Shown here one piece after another: positions 45,416-58,259 of a stretch of 64,000 bases of DNA (position 1 is the stretch's first letter; each line of letters begins with the position of its first letter). The stretch lies in contig OZ253531.1 in assembly GCA_965262395.1 (NCBI GenBank), forward strand, positions 744,001 to 808,000, given 5' to 3'. Below the pieces are notes generated by a model, which ran no database searches, was not told the origin of the DNA, and worked only from the letters and a program-made list of their open reading frames with translations. The translations under genes were made by a program, and so were the position numbers. The DNA is from CBDHFF01 sp965262395. GTDB taxonomy: Bacteria > Pseudomonadota > Alphaproteobacteria > Rickettsiales > Anaplasmataceae.

Positions 45416-46000
45416 TTATTTTATTGTATCTTCTTTTTTTCTGATATAGCTAATAACGGATCTAACATTTTTTATTTTCCTGACTATTTCAGTAACATTT
45501 GTTAATTCTTCATCATTTTGTGCTATACCAACTATGTACACGACCTTGTCATGTGTCAGAAAGTCATAATTAATAGATTTAATATTCTTATCTAATAATA
45601 ATTTTACTTTTATTTCTGATGTAATTAATACATCTACTGGATATATAGATTTATCTGTTTCACTTATAGATATATCATTCATTACTTCTTTCGTTCTTCT
45701 TGTTTTCCACGCTATTTCCTCAATTCTAGCTCTTATTTGTTTTGATTTCACAGTGCCAACAAGTAAAACTCTTTTGTTATGCACTATTATAGAGACTATA
45801 GGCAACTTATGTTTTTTTAATTCATACTTTATCTTTAACCATATTCTTTTATCTCCAACATTATCTCTAATGGTGCGTTCCTGAAATATAGTGTTAGCAG
45901 AAGTAGTAGCTGCCGTTGTCGTAAGCAAAATCGGAGTACAAGCAGATAATAAAATCACGCAAAACAGTAATAAAACCAATACGCTTTTTAGCGTAAACAT
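45416..46000 (-). CDS. BON-domain lipoprotein (OsmY/DolP-like)
   Basis: The 194-residue protein begins with a lipoprotein signal (LLLFCVILLSACTP; lipobox LSAC, Cys21). Two BON domains follow, at about 45-110 (IWLKIKYELKKHKLP; RVLLVGTVKSKQ) and 120-190 (DKVVYIVGIAQNDEELTNV; IVRKIKNVRSVI). Dual-BON lipoproteins such as DolP sit at the outer membrane, bind anionic phospholipids and help envelope integrity. GGAG lies about nine bases before the ATG at 46000. The gene is minus-strand, downstream of no obvious partner; pnp follows on the same strand but starts its own unit. Confidence 0.88.
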   Translation of the reverse strand: MFTLKSVLVLLLFCVILLSACTPILLTTTAATTSANTIFQERTIRDNVGDKRIWLKIKYELKKHKLPIVSIIVHNKRVLLVGTVKSKQIRARIEEIAWKTRRTKEVMNDISISETDKSIYPVDVLITSEIKVKLLLDKNIKSINYDFLTHDKVVYIVGIAQNDEELTNVTEIVRKIKNVRSVISYIRKKEDTIK

Positions 46001-46065
46001 CTTTTATAATCTCCTACACAAAAGATATTAAACAATCATACTTGTGATATAAAAATATGAATTTT

Positions 46066-48549
<2,484 letters not shown>

Positions 48550-48577
48550 ACTATGTAAACTCCTATTTTGTGTCTTT

Positions 48578-48847
48578 TTATCTTCTTATCCCCAGTTGCT
48601 GGAGGAGACCTTTATATTCCTCGACATTATTTTTTTTAACATAATTTAATAACCTTTTTCTTTGTCCAACCATCAACAACAAACCTCTCCGAGAGTGATT
48701 GTCCTTCTTATTAATCTTCAGGTGCTCTGTTATGTTTTTTATTTTAGAAGTAAGTATAGCAATTTGTACTGCAGATGAGCCTGTATCGCTATCATGCTTC
48801 TTAAACCGCTCTATAACCTCTAACTTCTCCTTGCGTGAAATAGACAT
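48578..48847 (-). CDS. rpsO: Small ribosomal subunit protein uS15
   Basis: The 89-residue protein is ribosomal protein S15, an early 16S rRNA binder of the 30S platform. The family pattern HDSDTGSSAVQIAILTSKI and the later NHSRRGLLLMVGQRKRLLNY segment are clear. It sits between truB and pnp on the same strand, the conserved order, with 28 bp to pnp and 13 bp to truB. In other bacteria S15 regulates its own mRNA; no specific leader structure could be recognised here. Confidence 0.98.
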   Translation of the reverse strand: MSISRKEKLEVIERFKKHDSDTGSSAVQIAILTSKIKNITEHLKINKKDNHSRRGLLLMVGQRKRLLNYVKKNNVEEYKGLLQQLGIRR

Positions 48848-48860
48848 TCAAATTACTCCA

Positions 48861-49760
48861 TTAACAATTAAACACCCGCTTCGGCCGAAAAACATCATCA
48901 AAAATAACTCCAACTGCTACTATGACATTATCACGGGTAGTATAACATAGATTGCTACCTTGTAAACCAGAAAAACCATATATTTTTATACAGCACCCAT
49001 TAGTAATTAATTGTGCTTCTTTTTCAGAGATTTTAATCTCTTGAAGATGCGTTAATATAATTTGTGCGGGCAGTAGTGCAATATCTATATTATTCTTCTG
49101 TAATAAGTCCTCTATTTTGATTGCATTATCTTCATTGAATACGCCAACTTTATTTCTACGTAGCGAAACTATGTGACCTAAGCACCCTAGTAATCGACCC
49201 ATATCTCTAGCTATAGATCTGATATACGTTCCTTTGCCACATAATATATCAAAAGTAGTTTTATTATTATTGTGAGTAATTATATTTAATGATTTTACCT
49301 CTACAGAACGTGCTTCGATTATACAATCAATATTGTTTCTAGCCATTGTATAAGCACGTTTCCCTCCTATCTTTATTGCAGAAAATTTGGGAGGAACTTG
49401 TTGAATGCTTCCTATGAAACTTGGTATTATAGACATTATCTCTTTTATAGTAGGGGTATTATTAGTTTCAGCTATTATTGACCCAGTTTTATCATCTGTG
49501 TCCATTTCTGTTCCCCATTTTACCTCAAAGGTGTATTCTTTATCTTGAATGACCATATATTGTATAATTTTTGTAGCTTCTCCGATAGCCACTGGCAAGA
49601 TACCAGTTGCCATTGGATCCAATGTGCCAGCATGCCCTATTTTCTTTATATTAAATTTTCTTTTTATTAAATTCAGGGCTTTTGTCGATGTTATTCCATC
49701 TGATTTATCTATATTAAGCCAACCATACATTAGAGCAACTCTTATATTATTAATATTCAT
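48861..49760 (-). CDS. truB: tRNA pseudouridine(55) synthase TruB
   Basis: TruB makes pseudouridine 55 in the T-loop of tRNAs. The catalytic motif GHAGTLDPMATG is present (Asp48 counted from the first ATG). KWGTEMDTDDKTG, then KGTYIRSIARDMGR, complete the signature. The protein is 299 residues from the ATG at 49760, or 289 from the ATG at 49730, where MYGWLNIDKSDGITS is the usual family start and AAGAG lies just upstream; the shorter form is likely. It heads the truB-rpsO-pnp cluster. Confidence 0.95.
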   Translation of the reverse strand: MNINNIRVALMYGWLNIDKSDGITSTKALNLIKRKFNIKKIGHAGTLDPMATGILPVAIGEATKIIQYMVIQDKEYTFEVKWGTEMDTDDKTGSIIAETNNTPTIKEIMSIIPSFIGSIQQVPPKFSAIKIGGKRAYTMARNNIDCIIEARSVEVKSLNIITHNNNKTTFDILCGKGTYIRSIARDMGRLLGCLGHIVSLRRNKVGVFNEDNAIKIEDLLQKNNIDIALLPAQIILTHLQEIKISEKEAQLITNGCCIKIYGFSGLQGSNLCYTTRDNVIVAVGVIFDDVFRPKRVFNC

Positions 49761-49905
49761 ATTTGTAATAATGTAGTAAAAAATATTATAAATTTCATCC
49801 CTTAATTTTATTTAAAAATTATTATTCATAGTGTAGTAGGAGAAAGTTTACTTTTCATAGTTATATATAAAGATTAGTAGTTAAACTTTAGTTCTGGTTG
49901 TATGT

Positions 49906-52900
49906 ATGGATAAAATTTATGAGCTTATAAAAGAAAATAAATTAAGTGGACTAAAGGAAGCAGTAGGAAAAAAATATGTCGGGTCTCAATATTTTACGGG
50001 TGCAAATGATAATCCTATAAATCTATTTAATAAAGCCATAGAGAGCAGTTCGACTGTGTCAGTAGTAGGTTATTTATATGACTTTATTAAGGAAATGGGA
50101 GTTGATCCTTTGACCACAGGAATTGATGGAAAGAGTTTTGTTGACTATATTGATGTAAAAGAAAATCCAGACAGAATTGTTGAATATATAAAATTTCTGG
50201 ATGACAAAGGTTTTTTTCAGCCAGAATCCACTCTTGGAGCTGATATAAGAAATGATAATTTGATACATAAATTAGCTAAAAAATCAGCCAATAAAAAGAT
50301 ACTTGATACTGTTCATGAAGCACTGCTTAGTCATGTTAAACCAGGTAAGTCTCATGACTCCGATAAATTATTTTTTATTCCTGATTCATATGGCTACACA
50401 CCTCTTAATAGACTTGCTGATAGTGGCAACATAGAATCAATACAGTGGTTTGTTGATCAATTCTCTGATAGGGATGATTTTTCTGAAAAAATGTCAATGT
50501 GTGGCGGTGGACGTAATATATTTACTGGTATTGCTCATAAAAAATTGAGTGCTGCAGAGAAGCAGGATATGACAGCTTTATTGCAAAATCTTGCAGATAA
50601 GAAAATTGATTTCATGCAAAAAGATATGAATGGCAAAGATATTTTGCAAATTGCTGTTGAATCAGATAATCCAGATATGATTGATGCTGTAATGGATGCT
50701 TCAGTCATTAAAGAGAATGGTATAACTAGAACTAAGTTCAGTGATGAGTATCTTGATAGTTTAGAGAAACTGGCGCTAGATAAATTCAATTTAGATGCTC
50801 TATTGCGCCTTAAGGAAATGCGAAGTGGTACTATAAGATCAGAGCAATCCGATGCAATTCATTCGAGTATCAAGCAGAAATTGCAAGAAAAATCAGACGC
50901 ACAGAACCCAGGATCTAGCAAATATAAGACTTTCATGCAGGATGTAATAAAAAAATTATCTACAAAGGATGATAGTTTTTTTGAATCTCCATATGCACAT
51001 AAAATTCTTGAAGAATTATTTAATATAAAGAGTAACAAAGCACTTGAAAATATTTTGTTTAGAAACGCTTCGTTAAGTCTCATTGAAGCTGTATTGAAGG
51101 TGTCTTACCCTCAAACTGAAGTTGCCGATGATAATGAACAAAAGAAACCTGAATATAGTGTATTACAAGACTTATTTGGTATTAAATGGAAAGAAGACTT
51201 AAGTGGGTTAGAAGATACAACACTATTAAATGCCAATAAAGATTTATTAATACGTGCAATTAAATCAGAGAATGTAGAGTTAGTAAGGTATCTGTCGGCA
51301 GGGTTGAATAAAGAAATTTCACAGATGCATGCTGAGGCAAATGAAATAGAAAAAAATGGACAGGATGGCAGCAAAGAATATGCAAGGCAATTGAGATGTA
51401 ATGCAGATATATTAGTAAAAAACCTTTATTATCCTCTGGTATTTAATGCTGTATCTGAGGCTGTAAAACACGGGCAGAAGGGTGAAGAAATTATCAATAC
51501 ATTATTGTCAGACCTATCTGGTGCAATGCAAATATTTGAGGTTGGTGAACCTGCTCATAAAGGCTTTATTAAAAAGATATGTAAAAGCTACATGGATGTA
51601 CGTGCTAAGCAATATGAAAAATTCTATGATACTGATATTTTAGCTGTAGATGAACAGGCGAAAGAGCAGACATTAAACTCTTTATTGATTAATGCGGGGA
51701 GATTGAAAAATCCAAAAAGTGGTGGGGCTAATATTAAATTTACTAAATCCGAGCTACAGAAAGCTGCGGTTAATCAGGGAATTGCAAAAGAAGGTGAGGT
51801 GCATGTAGATGCACATTACGATAGAATCTGTGATAGTGATATGAATACAATGCTGCATCAAGCAGCCTCAAAGGGTGATTTGGAACAATTTAAGTTTTTA
51901 ATTAAATCAGGAAGTCCCGAGGATATATATACGATACTTGGTGATAAGATTTGCGATAAAAAGAACAATCAAGGAAAAACTGTGCTTGAGATAGCTTCGG
52001 AGAGTGATAATCCTGAGATTGTTCAATACATACTGGAAGAGCATAGAAAAATTAACAAAAGCACACAAAAGGAGCTTACTAATCTTGTTAGCACTGAAAT
52101 TCCAAAACTTGAAGAAAAACTGGAAGAAACAAAGGCAGAGAAGCCTGAAGATCCAAAGAAAATCAAAGAAGCCACTGAATCTATTCAAAAGAAACAAGAT
52201 CGTTCTGAAGTTCTGAAAAAAGGCTTGCTTAAACTTTCAAGCGTAAAAGATAAGCTTTCTCAGCTAGCAATCGATAGTGAGGCTGTGTTTAATCAAGATG
52301 TTAGTTATGGAGTTAAGGCAGCCATTGTTTCGTCTACTAAATACAAGGATGATCAAGGTAAATCCATGGATCTTGCAAAACAGGCAATTGAGCACGGTGA
52401 CGTTGCTTTTCTTCGTGCATTATTTACACAAGATGAGAAGTTTATGGTTAACCATCACTCTGAATTGACGCAACATGCTAGGGATCATGAACAAGAATCT
52501 GCGCTAACATATTTAAATGCTGCTAATCAAAATAGTGACCATGGTTCGTATTCCAAAATATTTAATTCTATTAAACAAGACCCTGAAAAACTTGTAGATC
52601 TCAAAAAGAAGGATAGTAAAAAAAATGAATCATCGAAGATAAATGACCCAGAATGGAAATCAAAAGATGAAAAAAATGAAGACTTAAGCTATGGTTCAAT
52701 AAAACAAGAAGAGAAACATAGTCCAAAAATTCCTGTGGAATTTGGTATTTTTGCTGAATTCATTAAGCAGGTTCGTCAGGATAATAAAACAGGTGTCGAT
52801 GATGCAATAAATAAAGATACAATATCAGGAGATTTGTTGCGTTCTTTTAAATGTAAAAATCCTAATCCAGGTGAAGATGATTTTTCTTTATTAGAATCAA

Positions 52901-55900
52901 TGGCAATATTTGATACCAATGGTGCATCCTTAAAAGCTTTGATAGCTAGAGAGCAGGGAGTAAGTAATACAGTAGATGTGAGTGCTAATCAATTTGATAG
53001 CGAGGCTACATATAGAAGCACAGGAAAGAATGGCTTGCTTGTATCAATTGCTGCTAAATATGGCAATATAGGTATGGTTAAATATTTGTTGAACCAAGAT
53101 ATAGTAAAAGCTGCTGGCAGCAAATCTATTGAAGAAGGTGGCACAGTAGCATCTAGCAATAATGCATTTCATACGGCTGCAGCACATGGACAGGACAGTA
53201 TTTTAGATTATATGTGTGTGAAACGTAAGGACGAGGTACTAAAGGGATTAACTGCTCTTAATAGCGAAGGAAAGAATGTTTTTGATATATTGGTAGAAAA
53301 TGGAAATACAAGTCAGGCACTTAAAATGCTGGCAATTCTTGAGAAATTTGATCGTAAATTGATTGGAAAATTGTTTTTTAATTCTGCCTCTTCCTCATCT
53401 AAAAAACAAGATAGAAAAAATGATGGTGATCCTCATCTGGAAATGTTTTCTAATATCTTGTTCGGTGATAATCAGACAAAAGGTAAAAAAAGTTTACTTA
53501 AAAAAGCCTTTGAACATGGTGATGCAGGTTTGATTGATAAAATTTTAAGCTTGCAAGATAAAATTAATGAATATGAGGGTAGAGTAACTGCGCCTAATGT
53601 TAGCAATCCTGCAGCTAAGGTTCAAGACGACAATGACAGTCAAGAAAAGGAAGAATCAATAAAGCCTGTTGTTGCGGGTCATTCTCAAGAAACAGTTAGG
53701 CCTAATATTGTTAATACTGCACACGCCTTACATTTACAAAAATTTAAACATGCTCATAAAATTAGGGGAGAGATTAAAGAATTAGAAGTTACGCCAATAG
53801 ACTTATTATTGCTTAACGGTCATTTCTCTGAGTTTATGAGAATTAAAGATAAATTATCATTGGAAACTTACAGTGGTCGCGACAAACTATTAGAATTAGC
53901 GATAAGTAGTGGAAAGCATTGTCCTATAAAATTATTAAAATACCTGAATACATTGAGCGATGAATCCAGCATAGCCCATAACGATGGTTTACTTCAGCAA
54001 TTTGTATCTAAATGCAGTTATGAAGAATTTTTGGATCTTATGGTCAATGATCAAAGCCTCAGTTCAATGCCAAAGATTAAGGCCTTAGAATTTGCAAGTA
54101 AATCTGGCAATAGCAAGTTTATAATCGATATGCTTAAAAGAGAAAGCAATGATAATATTGAGCAATTTCAATTAGAAGAAAAGAATGTCGATATTTTTAT
54201 AAACATCTTACAAGCATGTCATAAAGATGATTGTCTGGGCGAGTTATTGGAGGCTGACTCAGGAATGATTAATGCGCTTAAAAAGGCAAAAGGTGCTAAT
54301 AATGAAAATATAATACATATGCTAGTTAAGTCAGGAAATATAGAGTTATTAGAATATGTACTAAAACTTGATGGAATGAATAAATTATTAGAAAAAGATA
54401 GCCAGGGTATGATGCCATTTGAACATGCTCATTCTAGCTCTATGGCTAAAAAGTCTCTTTTCTTGACCCAAAAAACCTTAAAAGATAACAAAAACATGCT
54501 AAATGCTTCTTATAGTGTATTACGTAATATAGCGAAATTCACTGATAATGATGTTGTGCTAGATAAAAAAAGATTACACAAAATGTTCTTTGGAGGCGAT
54601 ATTCCTCAGGATGAAAATACAAATAGAGAGAGAATAAAGTCACAATTTTTGCAGCTACATAGAGAGATAGCAAATAATCCTGCTTATGTTCGTTATAATA
54701 AAGCTATAGATGCTTTCTTGAATATATTAACTCCAGAAGAAAAGAAGGAATTAATACGTAATGTATTTTCTACTGTTATTGCTTCTGAGCCAGCTGATGT
54801 AATTCAATTGTTGCTAGCTCATGTATCGCATGATCGAGAATTTTTGATAGAAATGCTAAATAATCAAAATGCGTTTAAAAGTATTACAAAATATGTCTCA
54901 AATAATAAAGTAGAACGTTTGTCAGAATTATTTACATTGTTTGATGGAAACGAAGAATTGCTGATTCCGCTTACTAAACAGTGCTTCATGTCTGATGTTG
55001 TACAGAATGAAAAGCGTTATATGAAGGTAGACGATAAAAAAGGATTAACAGACTTTTTGTATAGTTTGATGCAGAATGGACGAGTGCATGATCTAGCTTG
55101 TTGTGCCAAACAACAAGCTATTGCTACATTCATCTCGAAGATGGATTCAAGGAAAATTATTGATGCATTGAGCAAGGCATCTGAATCTCAATATTTAGAA
55201 GAATCAGAGGCGGAAGTTTTAGCTAATGTTCTTCTCAATAATGTAGAATCTGCTGTTAATTCTAATGATGATGTGGCGCTTAGGAGTTTATTGGCTAAAG
55301 TTGCTGGTATTCCTAATGCAAGATTACAGGCTAAATGTTTGGCCATAATTAAGTCAAAGCTTGTAGAGGTTAGTCAAAAAGAATTCGATGCCATACTTTT
55401 AGAACTGATGTATACGAAAACGGTAGATGAAGAAAAAGCTGAGAAAAAGAAAGATGAACAACAGAATGATGCAATTGAATCTTCAATAAATTTGGCATCT
55501 AATCTTGGATTATGTGCGCCTATATCAGCTACTAATGTTAAGGATTCATTGATTGGCAGGATAAATAATAAGAAGAAAAAGCAATTATTAGAAGGAATTT
55601 TATTTGGTGATTTAAAGTTTCTTGATAAGTATGGTAGGAATATAGGCGAGTTACTCTTTGCTAAGCTTGGCAAAATTGCAGATCAGTATGATATTGATAA
55701 TAATCTGAGTGTTATTGAATTTATATTTAATAAACCAGAGCGTGTGCATGATATGGTTGCATTATTTAGTGCTTTAAAAAACAATGTTGATTGGCATGTA
55801 GCTACTTCTGACGGCAGTACTCTATTGCATAAGTTGACTGAGTATATGGTGGTTAGCGGCCATAAAGATCCAGAGCTTATGAAGCTTTATGCATCTATAT

Positions 55901-58152
55901 TAGCAGATAATAATTTGGCAGTTATAGCAACAAATGCAGATGGAAAAACAATAGAAGATATAGTAAGTGAGTCCGGGAACCATCCAGCATTGAATGATAC
56001 AGTTCGTGACGCTTCTAAGAAATCAAGAAAATTGATAGATAGAACGAGAGTTGAAACAGATAAGATGTTGGTTTCATTCAATGTAGAAGGATTCATAGGA
56101 TATGTGAATAAATCACGATTGATTAAAAAAGATCCAAATTTGGTTATTAACATGGGTCTCTTTGCTATAGTTACAAGATTTATTAATGAAAGAGAGACAA
56201 GCAAGAGACATGAGGATTTATTATTAAATTTCTTAAAGGATGTGCCTTTAAGCACAGATCAAAAGGAACATATGCACACCTTTGTTGACCAAAATGGCAA
56301 TAATCTTGTTCATCATATATTAGATCATTTTCATAATACACAGAATGATATTAATAGTGTTGGATCAGTTCTTGATATTATTTTCGATGATCGTTATATC
56401 AAGGGAATACCAAGAAATGCTGCTAGAGGAGAGTTTAAGACTAGTTTATTAAAAATGTTGGCGCATGAAAATAATGAAGGACTCACTCCATTGGAGTGTA
56501 TCGCTTCCAAGCAATATAAATATAGTATTAATCCTATAAAGAAGATTATGGGATTATTAGATGTAGTTGAAAATAAAACAGGAGCTAATTCGAGTAAAAA
56601 AAGTGAACTGTGGAATAAAGCTATTATTGCAGCTGTGGCAGCTGGAAATGATCAGTTAGCAGAGTATATGGCAAGTGAATTAAAATTAAATCTAGTGGAT
56701 GTGCATGATTATCAGGGTAGGTCGTTGCTTGCAACAACATTAACAGGAAAAAGCACGCAGAAAGCACCAATAATTTTATCATTGTTGAATAATAAGGGAA
56801 TGAAGATTAATGCTATTGATGTAGCAGGTAATACCGCAATGCATGATGTATTTAATGCTTTGTATAATAATGACGTTGAATTGACTGAAGATTTAGCTGA
56901 GACAATGAAGCTTATGATTGCTAAAGGTGCTGATTTATCTGTTGTGAATAAGGACGGTGTTTCTGCTATAGAACTACTTAATAAATTAGATAAGAAGTTT
57001 AATGGAGCTGAGTCTCTTAATGATGCAGATTTAAAAATCTGGCATAATTTCAAAAACAGTATTCCAGGGCTTATAAAGGGATCTTGCGCTACTAGATCCG
57101 AGAATATAAAGCTGTCTATTAATGCTATTCTTGAATCTAGACCTAAGGGTAATTTTATTCAGGAGATAATTAGATTCATTGCTAGTAAATTTAATCATTC
57201 AACGGAACCTAAGACATTTAATGGTGAATTTAGTATAAGTGGCAATAAGTTGATTTGTGATGCAACAGGAAAAAATGATAATCCTGGTGTTATCAATGGT
57301 GTAAATAAATTATTAGATTCTCCATTTCTTAAGGGCAAAGGTGTGAATGTAGTCGAAGTAAAATCGGATACTGGTACAGTTCAAGTCACACAAGACAGTA
57401 AAGGTCATAGATCATATGAGGTGACGGAAGGTCGGGTAGTCCTACATCTGTCAACTCCTACCAAACAGAAATCTTTCCTTGGTGAGCAGAAGGAAGTTGG
57501 GTTTGATTTGGAAATTAATAAAGCTGGAGACGTGCAGTTGTTAAATTCTTCTCAAGAAGATCTTGAAAATAATAGGGATAAGATAGAGGGTATTTCAATA
57601 CTATTTAATCAAAGAAATGATTCACTCAAGGATATATTGAATGGTATATTTAGTACTAAAATACATTATGATAATGAAAAGAGGGTTGATTATTCTATTC
57701 CTGAAATACGTCAAGAAAGAGATAAGATGACAGGCAATAAATATTTTAATGCACCTAAGGACAAGGTTTCGTTAGTTCAAGAGCTTCAAAAAGTAAAAAA
57801 GACTGTACAAAAGGAATCCACTGTTTCTCCTAATCGGGAGAGAATTGATGGTTTATATAAAATGTGTGATCAGGATGCAAAATTACTTATATTAAATGAG
57901 GTCTTCCGTAGTCAATTAGTAGAACATATAGATAAGGATTTAGTAGAAAGATTCATTAAAAGTATTGTTACTTCAGAAGAGAGAGATAAGTTTACTGATC
58001 AAGAAATTTCTGATCTTAATCAGGCCTTGGAAAAGGTTGATTTATATGGGCTTAATACCAAATTTACGGAATGTACAGAGCAGGCACGTCAAGAATTTAA
58101 TGCTGCTTCTCACGGTATGGCCAATCAGGCACCTGGAATTGAGGTTATGTAG
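49906..58152 (+). CDS. Giant 2748-residue ankyrin-repeat-like protein
   Basis: The protein holds scattered, divergent ankyrin-type repeats: DSYGYTPLNRLADSGNIESI (about 160-180), MLHQAASKGDLEQFKFLIKS (about 646-668), NNQGKTVLEIASESDNPEIV (about 686-706), LLVSIAAKYGNIGMVKYLL (about 1043-1061), AFHTAAAHGQDSILDYM (about 1090), IIHMLVKSGNIELLEYVLK (about 1468-1487) and a cluster at about 2270-2360 (DVAGNTAMHDVFNAL; AKGADLSVVNKDGVSAIELL). Long helical, K/E/D/N-rich linkers separate them; one near 725-765 is a probable coiled coil. The last 350 residues are not ankyrin-like. No signal peptide or membrane segment is seen. Ankyrin proteins are frequent secreted effectors in Rickettsiales; secretion here is inference. 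It has its own unit, divergent from truB. Confidence 0.88.
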   Translation: MDKIYELIKENKLSGLKEAVGKKYVGSQYFTGANDNPINLFNKAIESSSTVSVVGYLYDFIKEMGVDPLTTGIDGKSFVDYIDVKENPDRIVEYIKFLDDKGFFQPESTLGADIRNDNLIHKLAKKSANKKILDTVHEALLSHVKPGKSHDSDKLFFIPDSYGYTPLNRLADSGNIESIQWFVDQFSDRDDFSEKMSMCGGGRNIFTGIAHKKLSAAEKQDMTALLQNLADKKIDFMQKDMNGKDILQIAVESDNPDMIDAVMDASVIKENGITRTKFSDEYLDSLEKLALDKFNLDALLRLKEMRSGTIRSEQSDAIHSSIKQKLQEKSDAQNPGSSKYKTFMQDVIKKLSTKDDSFFESPYAHKILEELFNIKSNKALENILFRNASLSLIEAVLKVSYPQTEVADDNEQKKPEYSVLQDLFGIKWKEDLSGLEDTTLLNANKDLLIRAIKSENVELVRYLSAGLNKEISQMHAEANEIEKNGQDGSKEYARQLRCNADILVKNLYYPLVFNAVSEAVKHGQKGEEIINTLLSDLSGAMQIFEVGEPAHKGFIKKICKSYMDVRAKQYEKFYDTDILAVDEQAKEQTLNSLLINAGRLKNPKSGGANIKFTKSELQKAAVNQGIAKEGEVHVDAHYDRICDSDMNTMLHQAASKGDLEQFKFLIKSGSPEDIYTILGDKICDKKNNQGKTVLEIASESDNPEIVQYILEEHRKINKSTQKELTNLVSTEIPKLEEKLEETKAEKPEDPKKIKEATESIQKKQDRSEVLKKGLLKLSSVKDKLSQLAIDSEAVFNQDVSYGVKAAIVSSTKYKDDQGKSMDLAKQAIEHGDVAFLRALFTQDEKFMVNHHSELTQHARDHEQESALTYLNAANQNSDHGSYSKIFNSIKQDPEKLVDLKKKDSKKNESSKINDPEWKSKDEKNEDLSYGSIKQEEKHSPKIPVEFGIFAEFIKQVRQDNKTGVDDAINKDTISGDLLRSFKCKNPNPGEDDFSLLESMAIFDTNGASLKALIAREQGVSNTVDVSANQFDSEATYRSTGKNGLLVSIAAKYGNIGMVKYLLNQDIVKAAGSKSIEEGGTVASSNNAFHTAAAHGQDSILDYMCVKRKDEVLKGLTALNSEGKNVFDILVENGNTSQALKMLAILEKFDRKLIGKLFFNSASSSSKKQDRKNDGDPHLEMFSNILFGDNQTKGKKSLLKKAFEHGDAGLIDKILSLQDKINEYEGRVTAPNVSNPAAKVQDDNDSQEKEESIKPVVAGHSQETVRPNIVNTAHALHLQKFKHAHKIRGEIKELEVTPIDLLLLNGHFSEFMRIKDKLSLETYSGRDKLLELAISSGKHCPIKLLKYLNTLSDESSIAHNDGLLQQFVSKCSYEEFLDLMVNDQSLSSMPKIKALEFASKSGNSKFIIDMLKRESNDNIEQFQLEEKNVDIFINILQACHKDDCLGELLEADSGMINALKKAKGANNENIIHMLVKSGNIELLEYVLKLDGMNKLLEKDSQGMMPFEHAHSSSMAKKSLFLTQKTLKDNKNMLNASYSVLRNIAKFTDNDVVLDKKRLHKMFFGGDIPQDENTNRERIKSQFLQLHREIANNPAYVRYNKAIDAFLNILTPEEKKELIRNVFSTVIASEPADVIQLLLAHVSHDREFLIEMLNNQNAFKSITKYVSNNKVERLSELFTLFDGNEELLIPLTKQCFMSDVVQNEKRYMKVDDKKGLTDFLYSLMQNGRVHDLACCAKQQAIATFISKMDSRKIIDALSKASESQYLEESEAEVLANVLLNNVESAVNSNDDVALRSLLAKVAGIPNARLQAKCLAIIKSKLVEVSQKEFDAILLELMYTKTVDEEKAEKKKDEQQNDAIESSINLASNLGLCAPISATNVKDSLIGRINNKKKKQLLEGILFGDLKFLDKYGRNIGELLFAKLGKIADQYDIDNNLSVIEFIFNKPERVHDMVALFSALKNNVDWHVATSDGSTLLHKLTEYMVVSGHKDPELMKLYASILADNNLAVIATNADGKTIEDIVSESGNHPALNDTVRDASKKSRKLIDRTRVETDKMLVSFNVEGFIGYVNKSRLIKKDPNLVINMGLFAIVTRFINERETSKRHEDLLLNFLKDVPLSTDQKEHMHTFVDQNGNNLVHHILDHFHNTQNDINSVGSVLDIIFDDRYIKGIPRNAARGEFKTSLLKMLAHENNEGLTPLECIASKQYKYSINPIKKIMGLLDVVENKTGANSSKKSELWNKAIIAAVAAGNDQLAEYMASELKLNLVDVHDYQGRSLLATTLTGKSTQKAPIILSLLNNKGMKINAIDVAGNTAMHDVFNALYNNDVELTEDLAETMKLMIAKGADLSVVNKDGVSAIELLNKLDKKFNGAESLNDADLKIWHNFKNSIPGLIKGSCATRSENIKLSINAILESRPKGNFIQEIIRFIASKFNHSTEPKTFNGEFSISGNKLICDATGKNDNPGVINGVNKLLDSPFLKGKGVNVVEVKSDTGTVQVTQDSKGHRSYEVTEGRVVLHLSTPTKQKSFLGEQKEVGFDLEINKAGDVQLLNSSQEDLENNRDKIEGISILFNQRNDSLKDILNGIFSTKIHYDNEKRVDYSIPEIRQERDKMTGNKYFNAPKDKVSLVQELQKVKKTVQKESTVSPNRERIDGLYKMCDQDAKLLILNEVFRSQLVEHIDKDLVERFIKSIVTSEERDKFTDQEISDLNQALEKVDLYGLNTKFTECTEQARQEFNAASHGMANQAPGIEVM

Positions 58153-58259
58153 TAACTCTAGTTAGTAGGGTTATTTATAATAATTGATTTTACTAATATT
58201 GAGTTGTTTTATTTAAATTTTTTTATCCTAATGTGTATTAGGCATATATAATTTAGATA

